A stretch of 64,000 bases of DNA, taken from assembly GCF_900094735.1 (NCBI RefSeq), contig NZ_FMBM01000002.1:1984001-2048000 (forward strand), in the 5' to 3' direction. Of this stretch, positions 16,254 through 25,435 are shown in pieces. Made by a program: the position numbers and the translations under genes. This DNA comes from Saliniramus fredricksonii. Lineage in GTDB: Bacteria > Pseudomonadota > Alphaproteobacteria > Rhizobiales > Beijerinckiaceae. Numbering within the stretch: position 1 is the stretch's first letter; each line of letters starts with the position of its first letter. Below the pieces are notes generated by a model, which ran no database searches, was not told where the DNA came from, and saw only the letters and a list, made by a program, of their open reading frames with translations.

Positions 16254-17618
16254 ATGAAGAGCGCCGCCGCCCAGAGCTTCGACAAAGCCGATCACGAGAC
16301 ACGCCTGCGCTATGCCCGCATCGATGCCACGACGCGCGCCGACCTTCCCGCGATCTGGCAGCAGGTCGCGCCGGACCTGCCCGGCGTGCTGAGCCGGTTC
16401 TACGCGCATGCACATGCCGAGCCCCATCTCAGCCAGCTTCTCGGCGACAAGCAGGCCGGGCTGGAAACCGCGCAGGCGAAACACTGGGAACGGCTGTTCG
16501 GCGGGCAGTTCGACGCGGATTATGTCGCGAGCATCCGCCGGATCGGCATGGCGCATGTGCGCATCGGGCTCGAGCCGCGCTGGTACATTGCCGGCTATCA
16601 GTTCCTCCTGAACGAGCTCAGCGCCATCGTCGTGCGCAAGAACCGTTTCGCACCGAGCCGGCTCGCGCGTTATATCGCGGCGCTCAACAAGGTGGTGATG
16701 CTCGACCTCGACTATGCCATCTCGACCTATCAGACCGCTTTGATCGAGGAACGCCAGCGCCGCAATGACGCGATTGCCGGCGCGATCGAGAATTTCCGCG
16801 GTTCGGTGGATTCCATCCTCGGCACGCTCGACACCAATACGGCGCGGATGCAGGAAACCGCGACCTCGCTGACGAGTGTTGCCGAACAGGCCGGTCGCGA
16901 AGCCGATTCGGCGACCAATGCGTCGCGCGACACCTCGCTCAATGTGCAGAGTGTCGCCTCCGCCACCGAACAGATGACGGCGTCAGTCAATGAAATCGCC
17001 GACCAGATCAACGGCGCGAGCAGTATCGTGCGCGAAGCATCGGAAATGACGGAAGCCTCGACCGCCGAAGTCGAGCGCCTCGCCGAGGCCGGACGCCAGA
17101 TCGGAGAAGTCGTCTCGCTGATCCAGGCGATCGCCGAACAGACCAACCTGCTCGCCCTCAACGCCACGATCGAGGCGGCGCGCGCCGGCGAGGCGGGACG
17201 CGGCTTCGCCGTCGTCGCCCAGGAGGTGAAGGCGCTGGCCAGCCAGACCTCGAAGGCGACGGAGGAAATCGCCCGCCATGTCCACGGCATTCAGGGCTCG
17301 ACGACGACATCGGTCGAATCGATCCGAAAGATCGCCAGCATCATGACCCGGATCGAAAACGTCACCGGCAGCGTCGCTGCCGCGATCGAGCAGCAGAGCG
17401 CGGCCACCGGCGAGATCTCCACCAATATCCAGCGCGCCGCGAGCGGCACGCATACGCTCTCGGAGAATGTCGCCGGGGTGAATGAAGCGATCAGCGAGAC
17501 CAACCGCTCGGCCTCTTCGGTGACACAGGCGGCCACGGAACTCTCCGCACAATCCTCTCTGCTCTCGCGGGAAGTGCGTCAGTTCTTCGACGTCCTGCGC
17601 AACGAGGATGCCGCCTGA
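16254..17618 (+). CDS. Globin-coupled methyl-accepting chemotaxis protein
   Basis: A 454-residue soluble transducer of the HemAT type. Residues ~15-165 form a protoglobin haem domain with the likely proximal His101 in '[13 protein letters not shown]'. A linker helix and the MCP signalling domain follow, with the hairpin tip at '[19 protein letters not shown]'. No transmembrane segment is present, so it is a cytoplasmic oxygen or redox-gas sensor feeding CheA/CheW. No chemotaxis genes are nearby, so it acts in trans with a system encoded elsewhere. A C-terminal receptor-methyltransferase tether is not evident. Confidence 0.9.
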   Translation: MKSAAAQSFDKADHETRLRYARIDATTRADLPAIWQQVAPDLPGVLSRFYAHAHAEPHLSQLLGDKQAGLETAQAKHWERLFGGQFDADYVASIRRIGMAHVRIGLEPRWYIAGYQFLLNELSAIVVRKNRFAPSRLARYIAALNKVVMLDLDYAISTYQTALIEERQRRNDAIAGAIENFRGSVDSILGTLDTNTARMQETATSLTSVAEQAGREADSATNASRDTSLNVQSVASATEQMTASVNEIADQINGASSIVREASEMTEASTAEVERLAEAGRQIGEVVSLIQAIAEQTNLLALNATIEAARAGEAGRGFAVVAQEVKALASQTSKATEEIARHVHGIQGSTTTSVESIRKIASIMTRIENVTGSVAAAIEQQSAATGEISTNIQRAASGTHTLSENVAGVNEAISETNRSASSVTQAATELSAQSSLLSREVRQFFDVLRNEDAA

Positions 17619-17622
17619 CGGC

Positions 17623-18561
17623 TCAGCCGAGCAATGCCGCCAGCGAGAAACCGGCAAACAGGATCAGGCCCGCATCGCGGTTGGAGCGAAACAGCTTCAG
17701 CGCGCGCGGGCCGTCCGCGCGATCCATGGTGACGACCTGCCAGGCGAGATGCGCGGCGAAGGCGGCGGCGGCGAGATAGCCGATCAGGCCAACTCCGCTC
17801 GCCGCGACGGCACCCGCCACCAGGGCCGCGCTCAGCGCATAGAAGCCGGCAACCGCCGGCTTCACGTTCTCGCCGAAATAGCGCGCAGCGGATTTGATGC
17901 CGACGATCTCGTCATCCTCGATATCCTGGATCGCGTAGATCGTATCGAAACCGATCGTCCATGTGATCGCGGCGGCGTAGAGCAGCAGCGGCGCCAGGGC
18001 CAGCGCACCGAATTCCGCCGCCCAGCCCATCAGCGCACCCCAGGCGAAGCACAGGCCGAGCACGAATTGCGGCATCCAGATGAAGCGCTTCATGAAGGGG
18101 TAGAACAGAACGATCCCGATCGAAGCAAAGCCGAGGGCGATGGTGAAAGCGTTGAACTGGAGCAGCACCAGCAATCCCACGAGGCATTGCAGGCCCACGA
18201 AGATCACGGCGCCGCGCAGGCTCACCCGCCCCGAGGGCAGCGGCCGGTCGCGGGTGCGCGCGACCCGCGCATCGAGCTCGCGATCGACGATGTCGTTATA
18301 GGTCGAACCCGCCCCACGCATGGCGACGGCGCCGATCAGGAAAAGCACGAGATGCCAGGGATCGGGATAGGAGGCCCCCGCCGCAGCCGCGGCGAGCGCG
18401 GCGGACCACCAGCACGGGAGCAGCAGCAGCCACCAGCCGATCGGGCGCTCGATCCGCGCGAGCCGCAGATAGGGCCGCAGGAACATTGGCGCATTGCGAT
18501 CGACCCAATGCCCCTTCACGGCATCGGGCACCCCCTTGTCGGCAAATGGTGAACGAAACAC
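17623..18561 (-). CDS. ubiA: 4-hydroxybenzoate polyprenyltransferase
   Basis: A 312-residue integral-membrane prenyltransferase that attaches the polyprenyl tail to 4-hydroxybenzoate in ubiquinone synthesis. Both Asp-rich motifs are intact: 'NDIVDRELDARVARTRDRP' and 'DTIYAIQDIEDD'. About eight or nine hydrophobic segments follow the family pattern. The start is GTG at 18561 with CGGAG seven bases upstream. It converges with the transducer gene with 4 bases between stops. Confidence 0.93.
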   Translation of the reverse strand: MFRSPFADKGVPDAVKGHWVDRNAPMFLRPYLRLARIERPIGWWLLLLPCWWSAALAAAAAGASYPDPWHLVLFLIGAVAMRGAGSTYNDIVDRELDARVARTRDRPLPSGRVSLRGAVIFVGLQCLVGLLVLLQFNAFTIALGFASIGIVLFYPFMKRFIWMPQFVLGLCFAWGALMGWAAEFGALALAPLLLYAAAITWTIGFDTIYAIQDIEDDEIVGIKSAARYFGENVKPAVAGFYALSAALVAGAVAASGVGLIGYLAAAAFAAHLAWQVVTMDRADGPRALKLFRSNRDAGLILFAGFSLAALLG

Positions 18562-18620
18562 GATCTACTCCGGAGCGGCGTCGGGCCGGCGCGGGACGCG
18601 CGGATGACGAAGGGGAACGA

Positions 18621-19082
18621 TCAGAGCGCACCCTGCGGCATCGGGAAGCGCCCGGTCAGGCCCGGCCCGCCGAGTTGCCCCTCTTCCTGCTCTTGCCGAG
18701 CCTGGTTTTCCAGGCGATTGATTTCGGCCGCCGCCTGACAGGCCTGATCGCGCACCCCGGTTACCTGTTCGTGGTCCTGCGTGAAACCATCGACGAAGCT
18801 CTGCGGAATCTGGCACCAGGCCTGATTCTCCTCGACGAATCCCATGACCTCTTCGCCGTTCGCGACGAGCTCGCGGAAGATCGGGCAGGCCTGACGCGGG
18901 TCGACATCCTCGGTGCCCAGCGCATTGATGCGCTCGACAAGCCCCGAGCGCGCTTCGAGCATCGGATTGATATCGTCACACGACATGCCCTGCGCCTGCA
19001 CGGGCGAGGCGGATTGCGGGCCGATCGTGGCAAAACCCGCCACGAGCCCCGCCGCGATGATGGAGAAAGTGATACGCTTCAT
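18621..19082 (-). CDS. Exported hypothetical protein
   Basis: A 153-residue protein with a clear signal peptide (M-K-R-I-T-F, hydrophobic core, likely cleavage after Q-A-Q) and a mature part with four Cys residues ('MSCDDIN', 'QACPIF', 'AWCQIP', 'DQACQAA'). The spacing would allow two disulfides in a small helical periplasmic protein. The C-terminus is Gln/Glu- then Gly/Pro-rich. I do not recognise a family. It lies upstream of ubiA on the same strand with a 59-base gap and may share its transcript. Confidence 0.7.
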   Translation of the reverse strand: MKRITFSIIAAGLVAGFATIGPQSASPVQAQGMSCDDINPMLEARSGLVERINALGTEDVDPRQACPIFRELVANGEEVMGFVEENQAWCQIPQSFVDGFTQDHEQVTGVRDQACQAAAEINRLENQARQEQEEGQLGGPGLTGRFPMPQGAL

Positions 19083-19291
19083 GATCGATCGGATCCCGTA
19101 ATCGCCGGCCCTGTCTCACACCGGCCCGCATCTCATATCAGATGTGACGCGACGGTGCCAATCGCGCACGCACGCATCCTTGTGCCGACCCTGCGGATTG
19201 CCGCCATGCCGGTCAGGTCTTGCAGCATGAAATTATGGCGGCATTGTCGCAGATATGCGACGGAGACCGGCGCAGACGGCAGGAGAGAGAT

Positions 19292-20035
19292 TTGGCCAGT
19301 TACGATTTCCGCACCCAGCGCCTGTTCCTCGATACCCCGCTCGCCATCGGCACGCGGATTGCGCTGGAGCGCGCCCAGGCAAATTATCTGCTCAACGTGC
19401 TGCGCCTCGGCGAGGGGGCGGAAATCCTCGTCTTCAACGGGCGCGACGGCGAATGGAGGGCGCGGATCAGCGTCGAGGGGCGCAAGAGCGGCTCGCTGCT
19501 CACCCTGCAGCAGACCCGCCCGCAGAGCCCTGCCCCCGAGCTCGTCTATCTCTTCGCGCCGCTCAAGCATGCCCGGCTCGATTACATGGCCCAGAAGGCG
19601 GTGGAGATGGGCGCGGGCCGGCTGCAGCCGGTCCTGACCCGGCGCACCCAGGCCAACCGGGTCAATCTCGATCGCATGCGCGCCAACGCGATCGAGGCGG
19701 CGGAGCAATGCGGCATCCTCGCCCTGCCGGACGTTCTGCCCGAAACGCGCCTCGGCGACGCAATCGCGGCTTTGCCGGACGAGACGGTGCTCGTCTTCTG
19801 CGACGAGGATGCGCCGATCGCCGATCCCGTCGCCGCATTGCAGGCTGCGCCCGCCGGATCGCTCGCGGTGCTGATCGGGCCGGAGGGTGGTTTCGACCCG
19901 CAGGAGCGCGCGCTGCTTCTGGAGCGCGCGAACACCGTGCGCCTCGCGCTCGGCCCGCGTATCCTGCGCGCCGATACCGCCGCCGTCGCGGCACTGACCC
20001 TGGTTCAGGCGGTGCGCGGCGACTGGATCGGATAG
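19292..20035 (+). CDS. rsmE: 16S rRNA (uracil-1498-N3)-methyltransferase RsmE
   Basis: A 247-residue SPOUT methyltransferase that N3-methylates U1498 of 16S rRNA. It has an N-terminal PUA-like domain and the C-terminal knot motifs 'IGPEGGF' and '[11 protein letters not shown]', diagnostic of RsmE. The TTG at 19292 is chosen because AGGAGAGAG precedes it and the product then has the usual length; an ATG at 19220 would add 24 residues without homology. uvrB starts 49 bases downstream. Confidence 0.92.
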   Translation: MASYDFRTQRLFLDTPLAIGTRIALERAQANYLLNVLRLGEGAEILVFNGRDGEWRARISVEGRKSGSLLTLQQTRPQSPAPELVYLFAPLKHARLDYMAQKAVEMGAGRLQPVLTRRTQANRVNLDRMRANAIEAAEQCGILALPDVLPETRLGDAIAALPDETVLVFCDEDAPIADPVAALQAAPAGSLAVLIGPEGGFDPQERALLLERANTVRLALGPRILRADTAAVAALTLVQAVRGDWIG

Positions 20036-20084
20036 CGCCGGATTAGCTCTTTTCGTTCCGGGCGGGCTATCCCATATTGCGCGG

Positions 20085-22763
20085 ATGGCGAGACAGAAGA
20101 CATCCCCCTCCCCCCGCAACGTTTCGAGCGACGATTCCGCCGCGAGCAAGCCCGCGCGCAAGGCGCCGAAAGCTCCGGCCAAATCCCCCGCGAAATCCGG
20201 CAAGGCTCCCGCGAGCAAGGCTTCCAAACCCGAGCTGAAGCCGCTTGACGCGCATCTGGCGGAGCTGCTCAATCCGGCGCTCAACAAGCCCCATGTCAGC
20301 GCCTATGACTTGCCCGGCGGCAAGGCCCCCGGCGCGATGGAGGAAGCGCCGCAGGCCGGGTTCGCGGCGGGCGATTCCACCCCCGTCCTCGCCAGCGACG
20401 CCGTCTCCGCCACGATGCAATCCCTCGAAAAGCTGCTGATGGAGGGCAATCCGCTCTTCCGGGACGGCAAGACCTGGGTGCCCCACCGGCCCGAGCGTCC
20501 GGAGAAATCCGAGGGCGGCTACCGCTTCACCATGAAGAGTGAATACGAGCCCGCCGGCGACCAGCCGCAGGCGATCAAGGAACTGGTCAAGGGCGTGGGC
20601 GAGAACGAGCGCGACCAGGTGCTGCTCGGCGTCACCGGATCCGGCAAGACCTTCACCATGGCCAAGGTGATCGAGGAAACCCAGCGTCCGGCGCTGATCC
20701 TCGCGCCCAACAAGACCCTGGCCGCGCAGCTCTACGGCGAATTCAAGAGCTTCTTCCCCGACAATGCGGTGGAGTATTTCGTCTCCTATTACGATTACTA
20801 CCAGCCCGAGGCGTATGTGCCGCGCTCCGATACCTTCATCGAGAAGGAGAGCTCCATCAACGAGGAGATCGACCGGATGCGCCATTCGGCCACCCGGGCA
20901 CTACTGGAGCGCGACGACGTCATCATCGTCGCCTCGGTCTCGTGCATCTACGGTATCGGCTCAGTCGAGACCTACACCGCCATGTCCTTCTCGCTCAAGG
21001 TCGGCGAGCGCATCGACCAGCGCCAGATCATCGCCGATCTGGTGGCTTTGCAATACAAGCGCATCCAGTCGGATTTCCAGCGCGGCTCCTTCCGGGTGCG
21101 CGGCGACGTGATCGAACTCTACCCGGCCCACCTGGAGGATCGCGCCTGGCGCATCGGCCTGTTCGGCGACGAGATCGAGCAGATCGTCGAGTTCGACCCG
21201 CTCACCGGGCAGAAGACGGCGGAGCTGGAATTCGTCAAGGTCTATGCCAACAGCCACTATGTCACCCCGCGCCCGACGCTGCAGCAGGCCGTGAAGGGAA
21301 TCAAGCAGGAGCTGAAATGGCGGGTGCAGGAGCTCACCCGGATGGGCCGGCTGCTGGAGGCGCAAAGGCTGGAGCAGCGCACCACCTTCGATCTGGAGAT
21401 GATCGAGGCAACGGGCGCCTGCAACGGCATCGAGAACTATTCGCGCTATCTCACCGGCCGCCGCCCCGGCGAGCCGCCGCCGACCCTGTTCGAATACCTG
21501 CCCGACAATGCCCTCGTCTTCACCGATGAGAGCCACGTCACCGTGCCGCAGATCGGCGGGATGTATCGCGGCGACTTCCGCCGCAAGGCGACGCTCGCCG
21601 AATTCGGCTTTCGCCTGCCGTCGTGCCTCGACAACCGCCCCCTGCGCTTCGAGGAATGGGACGCCATGCGCCCGCAATCGGTGCATGTCTCGGCCACGCC
21701 CGGCAAATGGGAGATGGAGCAGACCGGCGGCGTCTTTGCCGAGCAGGTCATCCGCCCCACCGGGCTCGTCGATCCCCCCGTCGATATCCGTCCCGCGCGC
21801 TCGCAGGTGGACGATCTGCTGGGCGAGGTGCGCGAGACGGCGCAGGCGGGCTACCGCACGCTCGTGACGGTGCTGACCAAGCGCATGGCGGAGGATCTCA
21901 CCGAATATCTGCACGAGAACAACGTGCGTGTGCGCTACATGCATTCCGACATCGACACGCTGGAGCGCATCGAGATCCTGCGCGACCTGCGGCTCGGCGC
22001 GTTCGACGTGCTGGTGGGCATCAACCTGCTGCGCGAGGGGCTCGACATTCCCGAATGCGCCCTCGTCGCCATTCTCGATGCGGACAAGGAGGGTTTCCTG
22101 CGTTCGGAAACCTCGCTGATCCAGACCATCGGCCGCGCCGCGCGCAATGTCGACGGGCGCTGCATCCTCTATGCCGACAAGATCACCGGCTCCATGGAAC
22201 GCGCCATGGCCGAGACCAGCCGCCGCCGCGAGAAGCAGCTCGCCTGGAATGCCGAGCACGGGATCACGCCCGAGAGCGTCAAGCGCAATATCGGCGACAT
22301 CCTCCAGAGCGTCTACGAGCGCGACCATGTCCGCGTCGATACCGGCCTCGCCAGGGATGCCGAGACCGTCGGCCACAATCTCAAGGCCGTCACCGAGGAT
22401 CTCGAAAAGCGCATGCGCGAGGCCGCCGCCAACCTCGAATTCGAGGAAGCCGCCCGCCTGCGCGACGAACTCAAGCGCCTCCAGGAAACCGAACTCATGA
22501 TCGGCGACGACCCCATGTCCCGCCAGAGCGCCATCGAGGACGGCGCGGGACGCTATGGTGGCGGCGGCGGATCAGGCAAGGGACGCGGGAAAGGGCGCGG
22601 CGGCGGCGCGAGCCGGGCGGCCAAGCCCGGCCTCGACGATATGGGCCCGGGCACGGATCGCGAAAGGCCGCTCGGCGCGGAGGGTTATGTGCGGCCAGCG
22701 GGACGGAGCAGCGAGGGGCAGCCGGGGAAGGCGCCGAAGTTTAAGGGGCGGCGGGGGCGGTGA
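20085..22763 (+). CDS. uvrB: Excinuclease ABC subunit UvrB with N- and C-terminal extensions
   Basis: An 892-residue helicase-like subunit of the nucleotide-excision repair complex. The catalytic core starts near residue 145, with Walker A '[10 protein letters not shown]', the beta-hairpin region around '[12 protein letters not shown]', and helicase motif 'QTIGRAARN'. A UVR motif near residue 770-805 binds UvrC. Before the core is a ~140-residue Lys/Ala/Pro-rich segment of the kind seen in Hyphomicrobiales. After the UVR motif is a ~85-residue Gly/Arg-rich tail with '[17 protein letters not shown]'. Standard UvrB is about 670 residues. Confidence 0.95.
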   Translation: MARQKTSPSPRNVSSDDSAASKPARKAPKAPAKSPAKSGKAPASKASKPELKPLDAHLAELLNPALNKPHVSAYDLPGGKAPGAMEEAPQAGFAAGDSTPVLASDAVSATMQSLEKLLMEGNPLFRDGKTWVPHRPERPEKSEGGYRFTMKSEYEPAGDQPQAIKELVKGVGENERDQVLLGVTGSGKTFTMAKVIEETQRPALILAPNKTLAAQLYGEFKSFFPDNAVEYFVSYYDYYQPEAYVPRSDTFIEKESSINEEIDRMRHSATRALLERDDVIIVASVSCIYGIGSVETYTAMSFSLKVGERIDQRQIIADLVALQYKRIQSDFQRGSFRVRGDVIELYPAHLEDRAWRIGLFGDEIEQIVEFDPLTGQKTAELEFVKVYANSHYVTPRPTLQQAVKGIKQELKWRVQELTRMGRLLEAQRLEQRTTFDLEMIEATGACNGIENYSRYLTGRRPGEPPPTLFEYLPDNALVFTDESHVTVPQIGGMYRGDFRRKATLAEFGFRLPSCLDNRPLRFEEWDAMRPQSVHVSATPGKWEMEQTGGVFAEQVIRPTGLVDPPVDIRPARSQVDDLLGEVRETAQAGYRTLVTVLTKRMAEDLTEYLHENNVRVRYMHSDIDTLERIEILRDLRLGAFDVLVGINLLREGLDIPECALVAILDADKEGFLRSETSLIQTIGRAARNVDGRCILYADKITGSMERAMAETSRRREKQLAWNAEHGITPESVKRNIGDILQSVYERDHVRVDTGLARDAETVGHNLKAVTEDLEKRMREAAANLEFEEAARLRDELKRLQETELMIGDDPMSRQSAIEDGAGRYGGGGGSGKGRGKGRGGGASRAAKPGLDDMGPGTDRERPLGAEGYVRPAGRSSEGQPGKAPKFKGRRGR

Positions 22764-22785
22764 TGTGGGGGGACGTTAAACCGTC

Positions 22786-23715
22786 TCAGATCTTGCCAAA
22801 CCACTCATGATCGATATTCACGCGCTCGATCATTTCCGTAGAAATGCCGAGTCGATTTTCCTTCAGGAGATCACACAAGCGATCCCCATCGATCAGATCG
22901 ATAGCTGTCGCCCCGTCTCTTGTTGCTTCTTCAGAGGCTTGAGAGGTGAAATGTCCCGTTGTTATCAGAATTCCTTTATCAGCTCTTCCCTGCATCGCCC
23001 CCCGAAAATCACGGATCTCCTTTGCGCCGACACTGCCTTTCCATTTCTTGCACTGAAAATACACTTGGAAAGAGACAAGGTTTACGCGCAAAACGCCAAC
23101 TCCATCGATTCCCCCATCGCCAGATTTCCCACGCACCTCTACTTTCGTGAAGCCGGCTTCACGAAGGAGACGTTGAGCCAATCTTTCAAAAGCATCAGGG
23201 GCGATGGCTCCGAGCCGCTCCAGAAGCACAGACTTCCAGTTTTCTTCTCCCTCGGGTTCGTTTTGAGGTATTTCTGTATCAGTGCGCGGCTCCACAATAT
23301 CCGTGGTGTCAACTTCCTTCGCACTGAGCTTTTGTTCAATACGCTTTTCTCGGGCACGTTCACGCTCTTCCAATTGCACCTGCTGAAAGATCGCTTGAAC
23401 GTCATTGTAGGATGCGATTTTGGAGCCATGTTCCGTAAGAGACCAAATTCCGCGTGATGAATTTATTATTGCACCTCCTCTTTTCAGATAAGTTCTGGCC
23501 CAAGCAAGATAGTAGTTTACGCGCGATCTGTTTTCATCTCGCTGCATTACATAAGACTGCTCAGCCTCCGTAACGCCCTCCTGTTCTATTACCTTTTCAT
23601 CCAGCTCTTGTATCGATGCTGATCCACCAATAGATCGTAAAGCCTCGACAATAGCGAGCATCATTGCTGGAAGATCAGGCAATCGATCTTTTTCAATTCT
23701 GAACCGACGCGACAC
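22786..23715 (-). CDS. Mrr-type restriction endonuclease
   Basis: A 309-residue protein with an N-terminal winged-helix Mrr_N domain (~1-100), a charged helical linker, and a C-terminal PD-(D/E)xK Mrr catalytic domain. The domain has 'FERLAQRLLREAGF', 'GKSGDGGIDG' and 'YFQCKKWKG', which supply the acidic and Q-x-K catalytic residues. Mrr enzymes are type IV restriction systems that cut DNA carrying foreign methylation. No methylase is adjacent, consistent with type IV. The DNA is clearly lower in GC than uvrB next door, suggesting acquisition. The stop converges on the uvrB stop 22 bases away. Confidence 0.85.
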   Translation of the reverse strand: MSRRFRIEKDRLPDLPAMMLAIVEALRSIGGSASIQELDEKVIEQEGVTEAEQSYVMQRDENRSRVNYYLAWARTYLKRGGAIINSSRGIWSLTEHGSKIASYNDVQAIFQQVQLEERERAREKRIEQKLSAKEVDTTDIVEPRTDTEIPQNEPEGEENWKSVLLERLGAIAPDAFERLAQRLLREAGFTKVEVRGKSGDGGIDGVGVLRVNLVSFQVYFQCKKWKGSVGAKEIRDFRGAMQGRADKGILITTGHFTSQASEEATRDGATAIDLIDGDRLCDLLKENRLGISTEMIERVNIDHEWFGKI

Positions 23716-23740
23716 CTTCTACAGCCTTCCCTGAAACTGG

Positions 23741-23947
23741 CTAATGAAATTCCTGCACTTGCCTCACGGGCGTAACGTCGCGCGGAAAATCCACCACCCG
23801 CACAGCCTTGCCGGCGTCATAAACACCGTGTCCAAACGCGTCTTGCGCGACGCCGGGTTCCGGCGAGGGCGAATCGGTGCGGGTCATCATCGGATCAAGA
23901 ATACCGCAATCCCCCATCCACGCCACCCCCGCGCCCACACCCGCCAT
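23741..23947 (-). CDS. Doubtful small open frame
   Basis: A 68-codon frame from ATG 23947 to a stop at 23741 would encode a peptide with 'MAGVGAGVAWMGDCGILDP' and a C-terminus 'DFPRDVTPVRQV'. It is not recognised, has no clear ribosome-binding site, and its start lies within the first copy of the intergenic repeat. The C-terminal half looks more protein-like than random, so it may be a remnant of a gene interrupted by the repeat. Low confidence. Confidence 0.25.
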   Translation of the reverse strand: MAGVGAGVAWMGDCGILDPMMTRTDSPSPEPGVAQDAFGHGVYDAGKAVRVVDFPRDVTPVRQVQEFH

Positions 23948-24124
23948 GAAGGCCACGCCCGAACTCCCCTCTCCCTCGTGGAGAGGGGTTGGGGGTGAGG
24001 GGCGTATCAGAATAAAGCGCGGCGCGTGATGAAGCGCGACCGTCATCCACGGCAGAGCATAATCATCAACGCCCCTCACCCCCGGCCCCTCTCCGCGGAG
24101 GGAGAGGGGAGATCGCGCTGCATC
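23942..24124. repeat. Intergenic repeat, copy 1
   Basis: Copy 1 of a ~180-bp direct repeat. It begins CGCCATGAAG and ends GATCGCGCTGCATC. It contains the C-rich palindrome cores CTCCCCTCTCCCTCGTGG and CCCTCACCCCCGGCCCC of the widespread bacterial intergenic 'CTCACCCC...CCCTCTCC' class. Copy 2 begins 229 bases downstream. It carries no transposase and lies between the Mrr gene and a small membrane gene. Confidence 0.8.
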
Positions 24125-24170
24125 GACCGCTCGCATGAGCGGATGCCCCTCGTGGCAGGCGAGGCCCGCC

Positions 24171-24348
24171 CGCCATGAAGCGCGCGCCCGAACTCCCCTC
24201 TCCCTGGTGGAGAGGGGTTGGGGGTGAGGGGCGTATCAGAATAATGCGCGGGCGTGATGAAGCGCGACCGTCATCCACGGCAGAGCATAATCATCAACGC
24301 TCCTCACCCCTGGCCCCCACGGCGGGAGAGGGAAGATCGCGCTGCATC
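24171..24348. repeat. Intergenic repeat, copy 2
   Basis: Copy 2 of the repeat at 23942-24124, matching it along almost its whole length with scattered substitutions and a few short indels. Its end overlaps the stop codon of the minus-strand gene at 24347 by two bases. A shorter, degenerate third piece (around 24987-25017, containing CCTCCCCTGAGGGGGGAGAT) lies in the next gap. Confidence 0.8.
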
Positions 24349-24658
24349 AGCCGCTTCGCCCTCGCCATGTTGGCGGGATCAGCATTGGCTGGTCGTCGTC
24401 GAGGGGCAGGTAGGTCGGGGCGTCGTCGGTGGTGGCGGGGGATGTGTGGCGCAGGATGCGGTACTGGCCGGTGGCGTCGCGGTGGACGGTGTAGACGAGT
24501 TCGCCATCAGCCTGCGGCGGGGCGCGTCGCCCGCGCAGGATGAGTGCCGTCATGGCGAAGATGAACACCGGCGGGATGATCAGCCACAGCGCCTTGATCC
24601 AGTCCGTCAGCGATTGATAGGTGATGAAGAATGCCTGCCAGAATGTCGTCTCTTCCAT
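24347..24658 (-). CDS. Small single-pass membrane protein, hypothetical
   Basis: A 103-residue protein with an amphipathic N-terminus, one hydrophobic segment ('ALWLIIPPVFIFAMTALIL') and a hydrophilic C-terminal part. The C-terminal part contains a short beta-like 'GELVYTVHRDATGQYRIL' region, suggesting a small cytosolic domain after the membrane anchor. No family is recognised. A perfect 11-bp hairpin lies in its 5' leader (24701-24727), and its stop falls at the edge of an intergenic repeat. Confidence 0.6.
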   Translation of the reverse strand: MEETTFWQAFFITYQSLTDWIKALWLIIPPVFIFAMTALILRGRRAPPQADGELVYTVHRDATGQYRILRHTSPATTDDAPTYLPLDDDQPMLIPPTWRGRSG

Positions 24659-24700
24659 GCTCGAACTCCCCGAAGACCGGTCCTGAAATCAGGTTCGCGT

Positions 24701-24727
24701 GGTCACCAGAGGATCGCTCTGGTGACC
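24701..24727 (-). promoter_or_regulatory. Perfect 11-bp inverted repeat in leader
   Basis: GGTCACCAGAG (24701-24711) is exactly inverted at 24717-24727 around a 5-base loop. It lies 43 bases upstream of the start of the small membrane gene at 24658. It could be an operator for a dimeric regulator or an RNA hairpin in the leader. No adjacent T tract argues for a terminator. Confidence 0.5.
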
Positions 24728-25083
24728 GGGGAGTTAGAAAGCCGCCTCTAGACGACCGCACTGGCCTTTAGACCGGAGCCTTGGACATACGCCAGCGCCT
24801 CCCCGGCCATGAAGGTCGAGGAGGTGCCTTTTCGGTCGCACCGACCGCTAGAGGAAGGGGTTTCTACGCCCCGGAGCCGAATTTCGCCGACCCTGTGGCG
24901 ACAGTAAAACACGTATCAGGCATTGGAAAGAGGGGTTTTGGTTGTATTGGCGCACAACTTGGCGCGTCCCGGACACCCTCCCCTGAGGGGGGAGATCGGG
25001 CATGCGCTGCATCAGTCCGGCTGTGGAAATCCACCACCCATCTGCGGTCGGCCCCCTTGCACAGTCGCAGCCATGGCGGGCGC
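24728..25083. other. Gene-poor region
   Basis: I find no supported gene in this stretch. Open frames on both strands have no ribosome-binding site and read through repeat-like sequence. A degenerate piece of the intergenic repeat is visible around 24987-25017. Together with 23716-24346 it forms a low-coding patch following the Mrr gene. Confidence 0.5.
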
Positions 25084-25112
25084 AAAAAAAGGGCCGCTCC
25101 GGAGAGCGACCC
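25084..25112 (-). terminator. Rho-independent terminator of the candidate sRNA
   Basis: On the minus strand a GC-rich stem (GGGTCGCTC paired with GAGCGGCCC, with a G-U pair) and a tight UCCG-type loop are followed immediately by seven T residues (plus-strand A run at 25084-25090). This is a textbook intrinsic terminator, and the strongest in the window. Confidence 0.85.
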
Positions 25113-25175
25113 AAGTCTAGGGAGGAAACGCCCAAGGAGGGCGATGAGTACCGCGACGCCGTCGCGTTACCGCAC
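25084..25175 (-). ncRNA. Candidate small RNA with two CCUCC-type anti-Shine-Dalgarno sites
   Basis: On the minus strand an RNA of about 92 bases is bounded by a sigma-70-like promoter (25182-25210) and a strong terminator (25084-25112). It would fold into a 5' hairpin (CGCGA...UCGCG) and a small hairpin GCCC-UCCUU-GGGC exposing UCCUU in its loop. A single-stranded UUUCCUCCCUAG follows, then the terminator stem. Two exposed pyrimidine tracts complementary to Shine-Dalgarno sequences are the hallmark of alphaproteobacterial trans-acting sRNAs with CCUCC loops (for example the Rhodobacter CcsR type). The family link is by structure only. No open frame of note lies within it. Confidence 0.6.
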
Positions 25176-25181
25176 TGCAAT

Positions 25182-25210
25182 AATGTAGTCCCTGCCCGCC
25201 TGTTATCCAA
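25182..25210 (-). promoter_or_regulatory. Candidate sigma-70 promoter for the sRNA
   Basis: Read on the minus strand, TTGGAT (25210-25205) and TACATT (25187-25182) are separated by 17 bases, the ideal spacing for the housekeeping sigma factor. Transcription would start near 25175, at the 5' end of the proposed sRNA. Confidence 0.5.
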
Positions 25211-25435
25211 GGTCAAAAGGTCAGCATCGCTGCCCGTTTTTTGAGCCCCTTGCCGAAAATGCAGACGCGCATTCGTTGGAATCAAGAACCAATCCTGGCG
25301 GTAAAATACAATCTTAAATCAATATTCATCTTGTTTTCGCATGATCAGCATCACGATTCAGCCTGATTCACCGCTTATCCGGCGCGATGATGCGTTTCGC
25401 ACCGGGCGACGCGGAATCAATGATCGGTGACGCGT

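Noticed and set aside
24781-25188. Open frame across the gene-poor tract
   Set aside because: No ribosome-binding site or family likeness, and it overlaps the candidate sRNA and terminator on the other strand.
22766-25435. Possible mobile element because of Mrr and repeats
   Set aside because: No transposase, integrase, target-site duplication or tRNA attachment site could be seen; only a weak island suspicion remains.
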